From VRUE01 sp963728835 (lineage in GTDB: Bacteria > Actinomycetota > Thermoleophilia > Solirubrobacterales > 70-9): a stretch of DNA of 64,000 nucleotides. The stretch is taken from positions 1,302,001 through 1,366,000 of the forward strand of contig CAVSKZ010000002.1 of assembly GCA_963728835.1 (NCBI GenBank), given 5' to 3'. Shown piece by piece: positions 15,506 to 24,116 of this stretch. The position numbers were made by a program, and so were the translations under genes. Position 1 is the stretch's first letter. The number at the start of each line of letters is the position of its first letter. The notes beneath the pieces were generated by a model, which had not been told where the DNA came from, did no database searches, and was given only the letters and a program-made list of their open reading frames with translations.

Positions 15506-16387
15506 GCGGGCGGAGCTCGACCTTGCGCGCGAGGTCCTCGACGACCGACGCGAGCCGCTGCCGAGGCCGCTGCGCAGGAAGTTGGCGGCGCCCGCGGCGG
15601 CGCCGGTGCGAAGCGTCTGCTCCCACTCGACGCCCGCTGCCATGCAGGCGGCGAGCCCGCCCATCATCGAGTCGCCGCAGCCCTCGCGGGCGCCGCGCTC
15701 GAAGCGCGGCGGGATCAGCTCCCAGGCGTCCTCCTCGCGCACGACCACGGCCGGCTCCTCCGCCCGGGTGATGATCGCCGTGCCGGCCCCGCCCTCGAGC
15801 AGGCGCCGCGCCGCGGCGAGCATCCGCTCCTCGGTGTCGACCGGGCCCTCGACGTATTTGGCCAGCTCCCAGTCGTTGATCTTGACCAGGTCGGGGCCGC
15901 CCTCCAGGGCGCTGTCGAGGCGGGGCGGCGAGAGGTCGACGACGACGGGCGTGCCGTTCGCCTTCACGTCGGCGACCAGGTCGCCGTAGATCTCCAGCGG
16001 CAGCGCCTCGCCGGGGTAGGGCCCGCAGAGCGCCAGCACGCCGGCGTCGATCGCGGCGGCGACGGTGCTCGAGAAGAGCTCGTCGATCTCGTGCCGGCTC
16101 GGCGGCAGCGAGGCGCTCTGCGCCAGCGGCTCGCGCTCGCCGCTGCGGCGGTCGTGCAGGTAGCAGCCGCTCTCGGCGGCGGTCTCGACCAGGCGCAGCT
16201 CCACGTCCATCTGCTCCAGCAGCGGCCGCAGCACCGACCCGGTCTCGCCGCCGATGAAGCCGCAGAGGGTCGGCGCGGCGCCCATCTCGGCCGCCATCCG
16301 CGCCACCCAGACGCCCTGCCCGGCCGCGTGTAGGTGGATCTCGTCGCCGCCGTCGCTGGTCAGCGCCTCGACCGTGATCGAGAGCAT
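15498..16387 (-). CDS. PfkB-family carbohydrate kinase with a frame break near the C-terminus
   Basis: A ribokinase/1-phosphofructokinase-like sugar kinase of about 296 residues. Visible features are the substrate-site segment GGDEIHLHAAGQGVWVAR, GGETGSVLRPLL, the VDLSPP strand, DLVKINDWELAKYV, and the C-terminal signature REGCGDSMMGGLAA with the catalytic base Asp. The frame is lost near 15550; the other frame continues VVEDLARKVELRPLK to the TAA at 15498, so one base is missing or two are extra. The first strand (GKVAVFGPHP) lies upstream of the ATG at 16387 without a visible start codon, which hints at a second error. GG(x)Q/G-type residues suggest a phosphofructokinase-like substrate, but the sugar cannot be named. 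Confidence 0.75.
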
Positions 16388-16478
16388 CGGGTGGGGGCCG
16401 AAGACGGCGACCTTTCCGCTCGGGGCCGTTGGGTGGAAGTCAGGGGGAGAGATCTTCCTTTCGTCCCCTTGATCTGGA

Positions 16479-16820
16479 ATGGCGAAACCTCAACTCGCAC
16501 CGCGCCTGCGGCGCCTCCCGGTCGCGGTCGTGCTTGGCCTGGAGGTTCCGGTCGCCACTGGGTTCCGCTCCCGCCTGCTCGGGCTCGCCCGTCTCGATCG
16601 CTCCCACGCAGGTGTCGGTCTCCTCATCCCGCGCTGCGCCGGCGTCCACACCTTCGGCATGCGCTTCGCGCTCGACCTCTATCTCCTCGGTGAAGGGGAA
16701 CGGATCCTCGGCGTTCGGCGCGCGGTTCCCCCGCGCCGCGTCGTCTCCCACCGCGGCGCCCGCGCGGTCCTGGAGATTGCCGCGCGGGAGGGGGGAGAGT
16801 TTTCGTCGCCTGGCCCTTAG
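16479..16820 (+). CDS. DUF192 family protein
   Basis: A 113-residue protein with the DUF192 core: TGFRSRLLGLARL, GLLIPRCAGVHTFGMRF, ALDLYLLGEGERIL and ARAVLEIAAREGG. The CxxVHTxGMRFPID-like segment is the family hallmark. DUF192 proteins are small beta-rich proteins of unknown biochemical role, often found next to pilus or secretion genes. Here the gene directly precedes the two-component pair and the Tad-like assembly genes, with seven bases to the next start. No signal peptide is visible in this member. Confidence 0.8.
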   Translation: MAKPQLAPRLRRLPVAVVLGLEVPVATGFRSRLLGLARLDRSHAGVGLLIPRCAGVHTFGMRFALDLYLLGEGERILGVRRAVPPRRVVSHRGARAVLEIAAREGGEFSSPGP

Positions 16821-16827
16821 ACGGGGC

Positions 16828-17543
16828 ATGCTTCCCCAGCGACGAGAGATCGCCAGCCTGGTCGTCTGCGAGGACGACTCGCCGACCCTGGAGCTGCTCT
16901 GCGACCACCTGGCGGCGGACCGCTTCGGCGTGATGCCGGCGCCGAGCGCTTCCGACGCGCTGCGGCTCTGCCGCTACAACCACCCCGACCTGTTGCTGCT
17001 CGACCTGAGCCTGCCCGACGCTTCGGGGCTCGACGTGCTGCGGGAGATCCGCGACGCGGACGGGGTCACCTCGCGCTTCGACCCGGGGCTGCCGGTGATC
17101 GTGCTCACCGGCCGCGGCGCCGAGGCCGACCGCGTCCGCGGCCTCGAGTTCGGCGCCGACGACTACGTGGTGAAGCCCTTCGCCTATCCCGAGCTGCGGG
17201 CCCGGATCGCCGCGGTCCTGCGGCGCGGGCCGGGAGGCGCGCGAGGGGCCGTGCCGGGTCGGCGAGATCGTCGTCGACCCGGCGCGGCGCAAGGCCTGGG
17301 TGGGCGAGCGGGAGGTGCGCGCTCTCCAACAAGGAGTTCGGTCTGCTGCGCGTGCTGGCGACCGACCCCTCGCGGGTCTTCGCCAAGCGCGAGCTGCTCG
17401 AGGCGGTCTGGGGCTACCGGAGCCCGGCCCGCACGCGCACCCTCGACTCCCACGCGAGCCGGCTGCGGCGCAAACTCGATCCCGAGCACGGCCGCTTCGT
17501 GGTCAATGCTGGGGCGTACGGATACAGGCTGATCGACGGATGA
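16828..17543 (+). CDS. OmpR/PhoB-type response regulator, two frame breaks
   Basis: A receiver domain is intact (acidic pair VCEDDSP, phosphoacceptor in LLLLDLSLP, Thr in VIVLTGRG, Lys in DDYVVKPF). The frame then slips near 17245 and again near 17320. Across the slips the protein continues VGEIVVDPARRKAWVGE, then LSNKEFGLLRVLA, a winged-helix domain with ELLEAVWGYRSPARTRTLD and the end AGAYGYRLIDG. Both slips are single extra bases. The stop overlaps the kinase start (ATGA). It probably controls the downstream Tad-like assembly genes, an inference from linkage only. Confidence 0.8.
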
Positions 17544-18276
17544 CCGAGCTCGCCCAGATAGTCGCCGGCTGGCCGCTCGGCGCTCTCGATGGCGGCGACG
17601 GTCGCCGCCCAGGGCCTGCGCGCCGGCCGGCGCCGCAGCGCCCTCAACGAGGCGCTGCACGAGCTGCGCCGCCCGCTGCAGGCGGTGGCTCTTGCTACGG
17701 GGCCGGCGGCTGGCCGACGCCGGGCGATGGCGAGGATCCGATGGAGCTCGCCGCGGCGGCGCTGGAACGGCTCGACCGCGAGATCAACGGCGGGCCGCTC
17801 GCTCCCGGTCTGGGGCGCGGGTCGAGGCGCGCTCGCTGGCCCAGGCCGCGGTGGCGCGCTGGCAGGCCCGGGCGAAGCTCGCCGACGGCTCGCTGGAGCT
17901 GCGCTGGAACGCGGGGAGGGCGATCGTCGAGGGCGACCGCTGCGCGCTCGCCCAGGCGATCGACAACCTGATCGTCAACGCGATCGAGCACGGCGGGCCG
18001 ACGATCGTCGTCGCCGCGCGGCGCCGCGAAGGCCGGCTGCGGATCGCGGTCGTCGACTCCGGCTGCACTTCGCGTCCGCGCTCGCGCGCCGCGGTGCCCA
18101 GGAGGCGATCGCGCGCCTCTCCGGACGGCGGCGTCGCGGGCACGGCCTCGTCGGTGGTGCGCCGCGTCGCCGCAGCGCACGGAGGGCCGCTTCGCCCTGC
18201 AGCCGGGCGGCGAGCAGGGTCGCTGGCCGTGCTCGAGCTGCCTCTGGCCGACGACGACCCGGGCTGGGCGGCGTGA
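17540..18276 (+). pseudogene. Sensor histidine kinase, multiply frame-broken
   Basis: Pieces of one short kinase are spread over all three frames: MTELAQIVAGWPLGAL, then the phosphoacceptor segment ALNEALHELRRPLQAVAL (His near 17660), a helical part DPMELAAAALERLDREING, the N-box ALAQAIDNLIVNAIEHGG, the D-box LRIAVVDSG and a G2 region GHGL then VRRVAAAHGG. At least five slips separate them, nearly all in the same +1 direction. Since the cognate regulator and assembly genes show the same kind of damage, poor sequence in this patch is more likely than real decay; without another read set it cannot be called functional. It has no obvious membrane segment. Confidence 0.65.
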
Positions 18277-18933
18277 GCAGGCGGGCGCGGGCCGCGGTCT
18301 TCCTCGCCGCTGCGCTGCTGGCGGCGGCGGCTCGCGGCGGCGATCGCCGACGGCTACGGCGCCAGGGTCGCCCGGGGCTACGGACCGCTGCGGCCCGTGG
18401 TGGTCGTCTGCGCAGAGCCTGCGACCGGCCGGGCCGCTCGGGCCCGAAGGAGATGGCGATCGCGCTGGAGGTCCGGCGGGTGCCGGAGCGCTTCGTCCCG
18501 CCGGATGCGCTCGGGGTGCCGCGCGACGCGCTTGGGCTCGCCCCGGTCTCGGCGATCCCGCCGGGCTCCTACCTGCTCGCTTCGCAATTGCGCCTGCCGG
18601 GCCGCCGCGGACCGCGGCGTCCCGGCGCTGGCGGGCCGTCGCCGGCCGGTCGAGATCTCCGTCAGCGGTGCCGAGGCGCTGCTCGCCACGGGCGCCTCGC
18701 CGCGCGGGGCGAAGGTCGACGTGGTGGTGACGAGCGAACCGACCGGTGCCGGCCCCGGTCGGACCTATGTGGCTGCGGCCGGGGTGCCGCTTCTTGCGCT
18801 GGGCCCGGGAGCCGACGGCCCCGGCCCAGGCGGCGCCTCGGCCGCGACCCTGGGCCTGACCAAGCGGCAGGCGTTGCGCCTGATCGCGGCGGAAAGCTTC
18901 GCCCGCAAGCTGACCCTGCTGCCGGAAGGCTGA
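18273..18933 (+). CDS. cpaB: CpaB/RcpC-like pilus assembly protein (SAF domain), frame-broken
   Basis: Fragments of a CpaB-type protein: an N-terminal membrane anchor (VSRRARAAVFLAAALLAAA), then AIADGYGARVARGYGPLRPV, and a SAF-like segment VPERFVPPDALGVPRDAL with IPPGSYLLASQLRLPG. The C-terminal part GASPRGAKVDVVVTSEPTG to ESFARKLTLLPEG matches the beta-rich CpaB end. Frame changes near 18345, 18430 and 18605 are all in the plus direction. CpaB stabilises secretin or channel assembly of Flp/Tad pili in the cell envelope. The start overlaps the kinase stop (GTGA). Confidence 0.65.
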
Positions 18934-18934
18934 C

Positions 18935-20078
18935 GTGGCGGCTCGCGAGCGCCACGTCGAGGAGCTCGCGGCGTCGCTGCGGGCGCGCCTGATCGATCGG
19001 CGGCGCGGTGAGGCCGCGGCGGGGCGATCGCCGTCGGCGCCGCTGCCGGATGAGGTTCACGACCTGGTCGAGGAGGAGGCGGCGCTGCTGGGCGGCCGAG
19101 GACCGGAGCGCGGTCGAGGCCCGCATCGTGCGCGACGCCGTCGGCCTCGGCCCGCTCGAGGACCTCCTGGCCGACCCCGCGGTCGAGGAGGTGATGGTCA
19201 ACGGTCCCGACCGCGTCTACGTCGAGCGCGGCGGCCGGATCGAAGCGGCCGGCGTCAACTTTCCCGGCGAGGAGGACCTGCGCAACGCGATCGAGCGGAT
19301 CCTGGCGCCGCTGGGCCGGCGGATCGACGAGCTCAGCCCCATGGTCGACGCTCGTCTGGCCGACGGCTCCCGCGTCAACGTCGTGATACCGCCGCTGGCG
19401 ATCGACGGCCCGGCGCTCTCGATCCGGCGCTTCGGCGCCACTCGCCCCGGCCCGGAGGAGCTGGTTGCGCTCGGCACGCTGACCGCGAGTCAGGCTGGAG
19501 CGCTGGAGCGCGCCGTGGCGGGCCGCCGCAGCGTCCTGATCAGCGGTGGGACCGGGTCGGGCAAGACGACCTTGCTCAACGCCCTTTCCAGCTTCATTGC
19601 TCCCGGGGAGCGGGTGGTGACGATCGAGGACGCGGCCGAGCTGCGCCTGCAGCAGCCCCATGTGGTCCGCCTGGAGAGCCGCCCGGCGAGCGTGGAGGGG
19701 AGGGGCGAGGTGACCGTGCGCGATCTGCTCCGCAACGCCCTGCGGATGCGGCCGGACCGGATCGTGATCGGGGAGGTGCGCGGCCCGGAGGCGCTCGATC
19801 TGCTGACCGCGCTCAACACAGGTCACGACGGCGCGCTCTCCACGGTCCACGCCAACTCGCCCGGCGACGCCCTGGCGCGGCTGGAGACGCTGGCGCTGAT
19901 GGCCGGGCTGGGCCTTCCTCACGGCGCGGTCGCCGAGCAGGTGCAGCGCGGCATCGACCTCGTCGTCCACCTCGAGCGGCGAAGCGACGGCGCCCGCCGG
20001 GTCGCCGAGGTCGCCGAGGTTGTGCGGGTGGCGGGGGCGACGGCCGTGCGCACCCTCGACCTCTCCGCCACGGGATGA
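18935..20078 (+). CDS. cpaF: CpaF/TadA-type secretion ATPase, one frame break
   Basis: A type II/IV secretion ATPase of about 380 residues that powers Flp/Tad pilus assembly. The N-terminal helix (VEELAASLRARLIDRRR) is in one frame; a single extra base near 19095 shifts to the main frame. There the motifs are complete: RIVRDAVGLGPLEDLLAD, EEVMVNGPDRVYVERGG, the RFG loop SIRRFGA, Walker A ISGGTGSGKTTLLNAL, the Asp box VTIEDAAEL, Walker B PDRIVIGEVRGPEALDLL and the His box STVHANSPGDAL. It follows cpaB by one base and overlaps tadB (ATGA). Confidence 0.9.
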
Positions 20079-20932
20079 GCGGCGGGCCCGGCATCTCCCT
20101 CGTCCTTGCCGGCGCGGCCGCAGGAGGGCTCGCCGCCGTCGGGGCGCGCGAGGCGGTGCTCGCGACCCCGGCTCTCACCGCCTGGGTGCGGGCGGCCCTG
20201 GAGCCATTGAGGCGCGCCGGCCACGAGGGCTATGCGCCCTCGGCGCCGGAGCGCCGTCGCCTCGCCGTGCTCGGCACCGTCGCGGCGATCGCCGGCGGCT
20301 GGTTCCTGGCCGGGGCGACCCTCGCCCTGCCGCTGGCGGTGGCCGGGCCGGCCCTGGCCACCGCGGCGGTGAATGCCCGGCGCAGGCGCTATCGCCGCGC
20401 GGTCGAGCGCGCCCTGCCGGACGTCGCGATCGCGATCGCCGACTCGCTAAGCGCCGGGCGATCGTTGCGCGCGTCGCTTCCCGCCGCGGCCTCCTCCCTC
20501 GACGGCCCACCCGCGGTCGAGCTTGCCCGGCTCGGCGCCGAGCTGGACCTCGGTTCGCCGACCGCCGCCGCAATCGCGGCATGGCGGCGCCGCATGCATT
20601 CGGCCCGCGTCGACGCCTTCGCGGCGGCGCTGCTCAGCCAGCGCCTCGCCGGCGGCGACCTCGCCGGCCTGCTGCGCCGCTTCGCCGAAGGGGCGGCGGA
20701 GCGCGACCGGGTCGCGGAGGACGCCAGGGCGGCCACCTCTCAGGCGCGGTTCACCGGGCTGCTGGTCGTTGCAATGCCGACCGGCGGCGGGCTCTTCGCC
20801 GAGCTGATCCAGCCGGGCTTCGCCGTCGAGGTGCTCGCGGCCCCGGCTTCCGCCGTGCTGCTGGGGCTGGCGGGGGCGCTCCAGCTGGCGGGGTTCGTCG
20901 CGATCCGCCGCCTCTCGCGGGTGGTCGAGTGA
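20075..20932 (+). CDS. tadB: TadB-type pilus assembly membrane protein
   Basis: A 285-residue inner-membrane platform protein of the type II secretion F superfamily. Hydrophobic segments lie near residues 8-30, 66-98 and at the C-terminus (about 228-275). The cytoplasmic T2SSF domain begins RRYRRAVERALPDVAIAIAD and contains the family pattern SLSAGRSLRASLPAAA and a LLSQRLAGGDLAGLL helix. It overlaps cpaF upstream and tadC downstream by four bases each, so the three are translationally coupled. TadB and TadC together form the platform on which the ATPase acts. Confidence 0.85.
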   Translation: MSGGPGISLVLAGAAAGGLAAVGAREAVLATPALTAWVRAALEPLRRAGHEGYAPSAPERRRLAVLGTVAAIAGGWFLAGATLALPLAVAGPALATAAVNARRRRYRRAVERALPDVAIAIADSLSAGRSLRASLPAAASSLDGPPAVELARLGAELDLGSPTAAAIAAWRRRMHSARVDAFAAALLSQRLAGGDLAGLLRRFAEGAAERDRVAEDARAATSQARFTGLLVVAMPTGGGLFAELIQPGFAVEVLAAPASAVLLGLAGALQLAGFVAIRRLSRVVE

Positions 20933-21564
20933 AGGAGGGCGCGCCGGCACTGGCTGCGCGACTTGCCTTCGCGGTGGCCGGCGGGCTCGCCGCGCTCGTG
21001 GCGGCACCCGCGGCCCCCGGGCGCCTCTCGCTCCTCGTCGCGATCGGCATGCCGGTGGCGGGGTTCCTCGTGCCGGACGCGCGGCGCCGGCACCGCGAGA
21101 GATTGCGCCGCCGCCGCCTCGTCGCGGCCCTGCCCGACGCCCTGGACCTCCTCGCCGTCGCCATCGCGGCCGGCCGCAGCCCTGCGACGGGCTTTGCCGA
21201 TCTGGCGCAAGCGGGAGAGGGCCCTCTGGCCGAGGAGATGCGGATGGCGGCCGCCGAGCTCTCCTGCGGCCGGCCGCTGGCCGAGGCGCTGCGGTCCCTG
21301 CGCGCCCGGGTACCCGGGGGCGAGATGGCCGCCCTCTGCGCCTCGATCGAGCGCTCCCGCCGCTATGGCTCGCCCCTGGCCGAGCAGCTCCGCCGCCAGT
21401 CGAGCGCCCTGCGGCGAGACCAGCGCCGCGCGGTCGAGGAGCAGGCTGCCCGCGCCGCTCCCAAGATTCAGCTCGTCGTCGCCCTGGTGCTCGTCCCCTC
21501 GGTCCTGCTGATGATCGCCGCCGCGCTGATCGCCAACGCCGACATCCTGCTTGCAGGGTTTTAA
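20929..21564 (+). CDS. tadC: TadC-type pilus assembly membrane protein
   Basis: A 211-residue T2SSF-superfamily protein. N-terminal hydrophobic segments (ARLAFAVAGGLAALVAAPA; LSLLVAIGMPVAGFLVP) precede the cytoplasmic domain with ALPDALDLLAVAIAAGRSPATG, CGRPLAEALRSL and SIERSRRYGSPLAEQL. A final membrane helix (LVVALVLVPSVLLMIAAAL) ends at IANADILLAGF, the typical TadC end. The GTG start overlaps the tadB stop. No pilin, prepilin peptidase or secretin gene follows: the next gene is on the opposite strand and the two stop codons overlap. Confidence 0.85.
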   Translation: MKEGAPALAARLAFAVAGGLAALVAAPAAPGRLSLLVAIGMPVAGFLVPDARRRHRERLRRRRLVAALPDALDLLAVAIAAGRSPATGFADLAQAGEGPLAEEMRMAAAELSCGRPLAEALRSLRARVPGGEMAALCASIERSRRYGSPLAEQLRRQSSALRRDQRRAVEEQAARAAPKIQLVVALVLVPSVLLMIAAALIANADILLAGF

Positions 21565-22394
21565 GCGGTCTCCAGCGACTCCTCGCGCAGGCGGCGGGCG
21601 ACGGTGGCGGTGGCGGCGCGGATGGCGTCGAGGTCGGCGGCGGACTTCTTGTGGCCGTTGACGTAGCAGCAGAGCTTGCCGCCGACCAGCTCGAAGGCGA
21701 ACTTCTTCGGCGCTTCCTCGCCGAGCCAGACGACGAAGGTCGGGGAGAAGAGCCGTCGCAGCCAGACCTGGTCCTGCTCCTCGAGGGAGAAGATCTCGTA
21801 GTTCTCCTCGAGCGCCTCGCTCTCCATCTCGACCCGCTGCCTCGATTTGCGGAAGGCGTCCTCGAGGCCCTCGAAGACCTTGAGGCCGAACTTGCGCCGG
21901 CAGAGGAGCTCGGGGACCTGCGCGGCGCACTCGGGCACCTCGACCAGGCCGATCGTGTAGGGGTAGTAGCTGGTCTGCCGGTCTTTGCCTGCGCCGGTCG
22001 TTTCCTCGTAGGTGTAGAGGGCAAGCAGACCCTCGACGTCCTCGGCGAGCGGGCCGGCGAAGCTGTGCTCGGCGTAGCGGTCGCTGCCCCTGCACAGCAG
22101 CGGCGTCACCGATTCCACTTCGCCGCGGCCGGACAGGGCCATGCCGCGCTGCTCGGCGTAGACCGCGAAAAAGGCGGCTTCGGAGCGCCGGTCGGCGATC
22201 GCGAAGACGATCAGCAGCGAGATCAGCAGCATCGCGACGGCAGCCCCGGCGCCGATCGCCCCGCCGAGATAGATCGCGCCGGCGGTTCCCGCCGCCAGGA
22301 CGAAGATCGCGATGACGAGCCAGGTCAGGTGCCGGCCCAGCAACTCCCTGAAATGGAAGCCGCGCAGGTCGTTGGCGTCGTCGGGCAAGTTCAT
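21561..22394 (-). CDS. Membrane protein of unknown function
   Basis: A 277-residue protein with two adjacent membrane helices near residues 24-65 (HLTWLVIAIFVLAAGTAG; AVAMLLISLLIVFAIAD) and a large C-terminal soluble part. That part shows CRGSDRYAEHSFAG, an LALYTYEETTG strand, several conserved-looking Trp/Tyr/Cys residues and ends with a basic helix. I do not recognise the family; the arrangement of two helices followed by a domain of about 200 residues is seen in other actinobacterial hypothetical proteins. The ATG at 22394 is preferred; in-frame GTG and TTG codons lie 15 and 24 bases upstream, the GTG having a GGAGGGT directly before it. It is convergent with tadC. Confidence 0.6.
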   Translation of the reverse strand: MNLPDDANDLRGFHFRELLGRHLTWLVIAIFVLAAGTAGAIYLGGAIGAGAAVAMLLISLLIVFAIADRRSEAAFFAVYAEQRGMALSGRGEVESVTPLLCRGSDRYAEHSFAGPLAEDVEGLLALYTYEETTGAGKDRQTSYYPYTIGLVEVPECAAQVPELLCRRKFGLKVFEGLEDAFRKSRQRVEMESEALEENYEIFSLEEQDQVWLRRLFSPTFVVWLGEEAPKKFAFELVGGKLCCYVNGHKKSAADLDAIRAATATVARRLREESLETA

Positions 22395-22421
22395 CGCGTC
22401 TCTCGTCACACCCTCCAAGAC

Positions 22422-22465
22422 GTGTCTGAGCTTATGCCCCCATATGGGTGGTCAAGCTCAGACAC
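22422..22465. repeat. Palindrome between the membrane-protein gene and mraZ
   Basis: GTGTCTGAGCTT (22422-22433) and its exact complement (22454-22465) enclose an inner CCCATATGGG. It lies just outside the divergent gene on the left and about 45 bases upstream of the mra promoter. Confidence 0.75.
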
Positions 22466-22508
22466 CCCCTCTGGGGAGGGATGCAAATGGGCTTGCAGGA
22501 TGGGGTCG

Positions 22509-22533
22509 TGTTGCAAAGTGGGAGGAAGTGGGG
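22509..22533 (+). promoter_or_regulatory. Candidate MraZ-binding box (10-bp direct repeats)
   Basis: TGGGA (22519-22523) and TGGGG (22529-22533) repeat with a 10-bp period, with an imperfect TGTTG one period upstream (22509). The MraZ operators known from other bacteria are tandem TGGGN units spaced by five bases, in front of mraZ. Here they sit inside the spacer of the mra promoter, an ideal place for autorepression. Confidence 0.6.
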
Positions 22534-22539
22534 TACTGT
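22511..22539 (+). promoter_or_regulatory. mra operon promoter (TTGCAA-17-TACTGT)
   Basis: TTGCAA at 22511-22516 and TACTGT at 22534-22539 are separated by 17 bases. Transcription from here would give a leader of about 110 bases before mraZ. Confidence 0.55.
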
Positions 22540-22560
22540 CCCCGGCGAGTTGAAGCCCAA

Positions 22561-22603
22561 GGACCGGGGTGGTGAGGCTCCTCCCACCTCATCACTCCGG
22601 TCC
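22561..22603 (+). promoter_or_regulatory. Stable hairpin in the mraZ leader
   Basis: GGACCGGGGTGGTGAGG (22561-22577) pairs with 22587-22603 along all 17 positions if two G-U pairs are allowed, with a nine-base loop. It ends about 50 bases before the mraZ start. An effect on leader stability or attenuation is possible. Confidence 0.6.
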
Positions 22604-22654
22604 TAACTCTCTTCCAGCACTCCACGACACGGCTCGCACGGAAAGGAACCGGCG

Positions 22655-23098
22655 GTGGCATTTCGGGGCCTCTACGAGCACAGTCTCGACTCCAAGGATC
22701 GGCTCACGGTTCCCTCCAGGTTCCGGGCGGCGCTTGCCGATGGAGTCGTTCTCTCCAAGGGCTTCGATCCCTGTGTCTGGGTGCACACGACCGAGGAGTT
22801 CGAGCAGCTCTCCGACCGCTTCCTCTCGCCGCACAGCCCCTTCGGGCGCGACGCGCGCCAGCTGCGCCGCCGCTTCCACGGCGGCTCCTTCGACGAGAAG
22901 CTCGACTCCGCCGGTCGCATCCGCGTGCCCAGGCCACTGATCGAGCACGCCGGCCTCTCCGGGCCCTGCGTCGTGATCGGAGCGGGGGAGTACCTCGAGA
23001 TCTGGAACGCCGAGGACTGGGCGAAGCAGGAGGCCGAGCTCGACTCCTCCGCGCCGGAGATCGCCGAGGGCCTGGCCGCGAACGGAGCGTCTGAGTGA
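22655..23098 (+). CDS. mraZ: Transcriptional regulator MraZ
   Basis: A 147-residue MraZ, first gene of the division and cell wall cluster. Two SpoVT/AbrB-like half-domains are visible: LYEHSLDSKDRLTVPSRFR at the N-terminus, and EKLDSAGRIRVPRPLIEHAG at about residues 80-99. MraZ forms rings that bind tandem TGGGN repeats and represses its own operon. The GTG start follows GGAAAGG. Candidate operator repeats lie in the promoter upstream. Confidence 0.95.
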   Translation: MAFRGLYEHSLDSKDRLTVPSRFRAALADGVVLSKGFDPCVWVHTTEEFEQLSDRFLSPHSPFGRDARQLRRRFHGGSFDEKLDSAGRIRVPRPLIEHAGLSGPCVVIGAGEYLEIWNAEDWAKQEAELDSSAPEIAEGLAANGASE

Positions 23099-23168
23099 GA
23101 TGGCGGTCCGTGCGCACTCAGCCCCTACTCACGGCACCCCGCACCTAGACCGCGCAACCCTTCTCTAC

Positions 23169-24116
23169 ATGCCGACCGAGCACAAGCCCGTCCTCGCCCC
23201 CGAGATGGTCGCCCTGCTCGCCCCCGAGCCGGGGCAGACCGCCGTCGACTGCACCTTCGGCGGCGGCGGCCACGCCCGCCACGTCGCCAGGGCGATCGGA
23301 CCCAGCGGCACGCTCGTCTGCATCGACCGCGACCCCGCCGCGGAGGCCCGCTTCGAGACGTTCGCCGCCGAGGCCCCGTGCGCGACCCGCCTCCTCGGGA
23401 CCGACTTCGCGGCAGGGCTTCGCACCCTTCGCGGCGAAGGCATCCACCCAGAGATGGTCTATATGGATCTGGGGATGTCCTCGATGCAGGTCGACGCCTG
23501 GGAGCGAGGCTTCTCCTATTCCTACGACGCGCCGCTCGACATGCGCATGGACACCCGCCAGCAGCTGAGCGCCGCCGACATCGTCAACGAGTGGCCCGAG
23601 GCGCGCTTGGCCCAGGTGCTGCGCCGCTTCGGCGAGGAGCGCTACGCCGGGGGGATCGCCCGCGAGGTCGTCCGCCGCCGGCCGCTCAGCACCACCTCCG
23701 AGCTCGTCGACGCGATCAAGGCGGGGATGCCCGCTTCGGCACGCTTCGGCGGCGGGCACCCGGCCAAGCGAACCTTCCAGGCGATCCGGATCGCCGTCAA
23801 CGGCGAGCTCGACTCGCTCGAGGACGCGCTGCCCACCGCCTGGGAGATGCTGCCGGTCGGCGGTCGCCTCGCCGCGATCTCCTTCCACTCGCTGGAGGAC
23901 CGCCGGGTGAAGCGCTTCATGGCGGAGCGCGCGCGCGGCTGCGTCTGCCCGCCCGAGCTGCCCGTCTGCGTCTGCGGCCGCGAGCCCGAAGCCGAGCTGC
24001 TGACCCGCCGCGCCGTCGCTCCCGGCCCTGACGAGGTTGCCGCCAACCCCCGCTCGAAGTCCGCTCACCTGCGCGCCGCGGTCAAGGTCGCCGAGACCGT
24101 CGAGGCAGGGGCCTGA
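23169..24116 (+). CDS. rsmH: 16S rRNA (cytosine1402-N4)-methyltransferase
   Basis: A 315-residue SAM-dependent methyltransferase (MraW) acting on 16S rRNA C1402 in the P site. The N-terminus HKPVLAPEMVALL matches the family, with the SAM motif VDCTFGGGGHARH, YMDLGMSSMQVDAWERGFS and the late segment AISFHSLEDRRVKRFM. Paired cysteines in RGCVCPPELPVCVCG are typical for actinobacterial members. The ATG at 23169 is chosen because homologues start here; an in-frame ATG at 23100, next to the mraZ stop, would add 23 residues. Confidence 0.95.
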   Translation: MPTEHKPVLAPEMVALLAPEPGQTAVDCTFGGGGHARHVARAIGPSGTLVCIDRDPAAEARFETFAAEAPCATRLLGTDFAAGLRTLRGEGIHPEMVYMDLGMSSMQVDAWERGFSYSYDAPLDMRMDTRQQLSAADIVNEWPEARLAQVLRRFGEERYAGGIAREVVRRRPLSTTSELVDAIKAGMPASARFGGGHPAKRTFQAIRIAVNGELDSLEDALPTAWEMLPVGGRLAAISFHSLEDRRVKRFMAERARGCVCPPELPVCVCGREPEAELLTRRAVAPGPDEVAANPRSKSAHLRAAVKVAETVEAGA

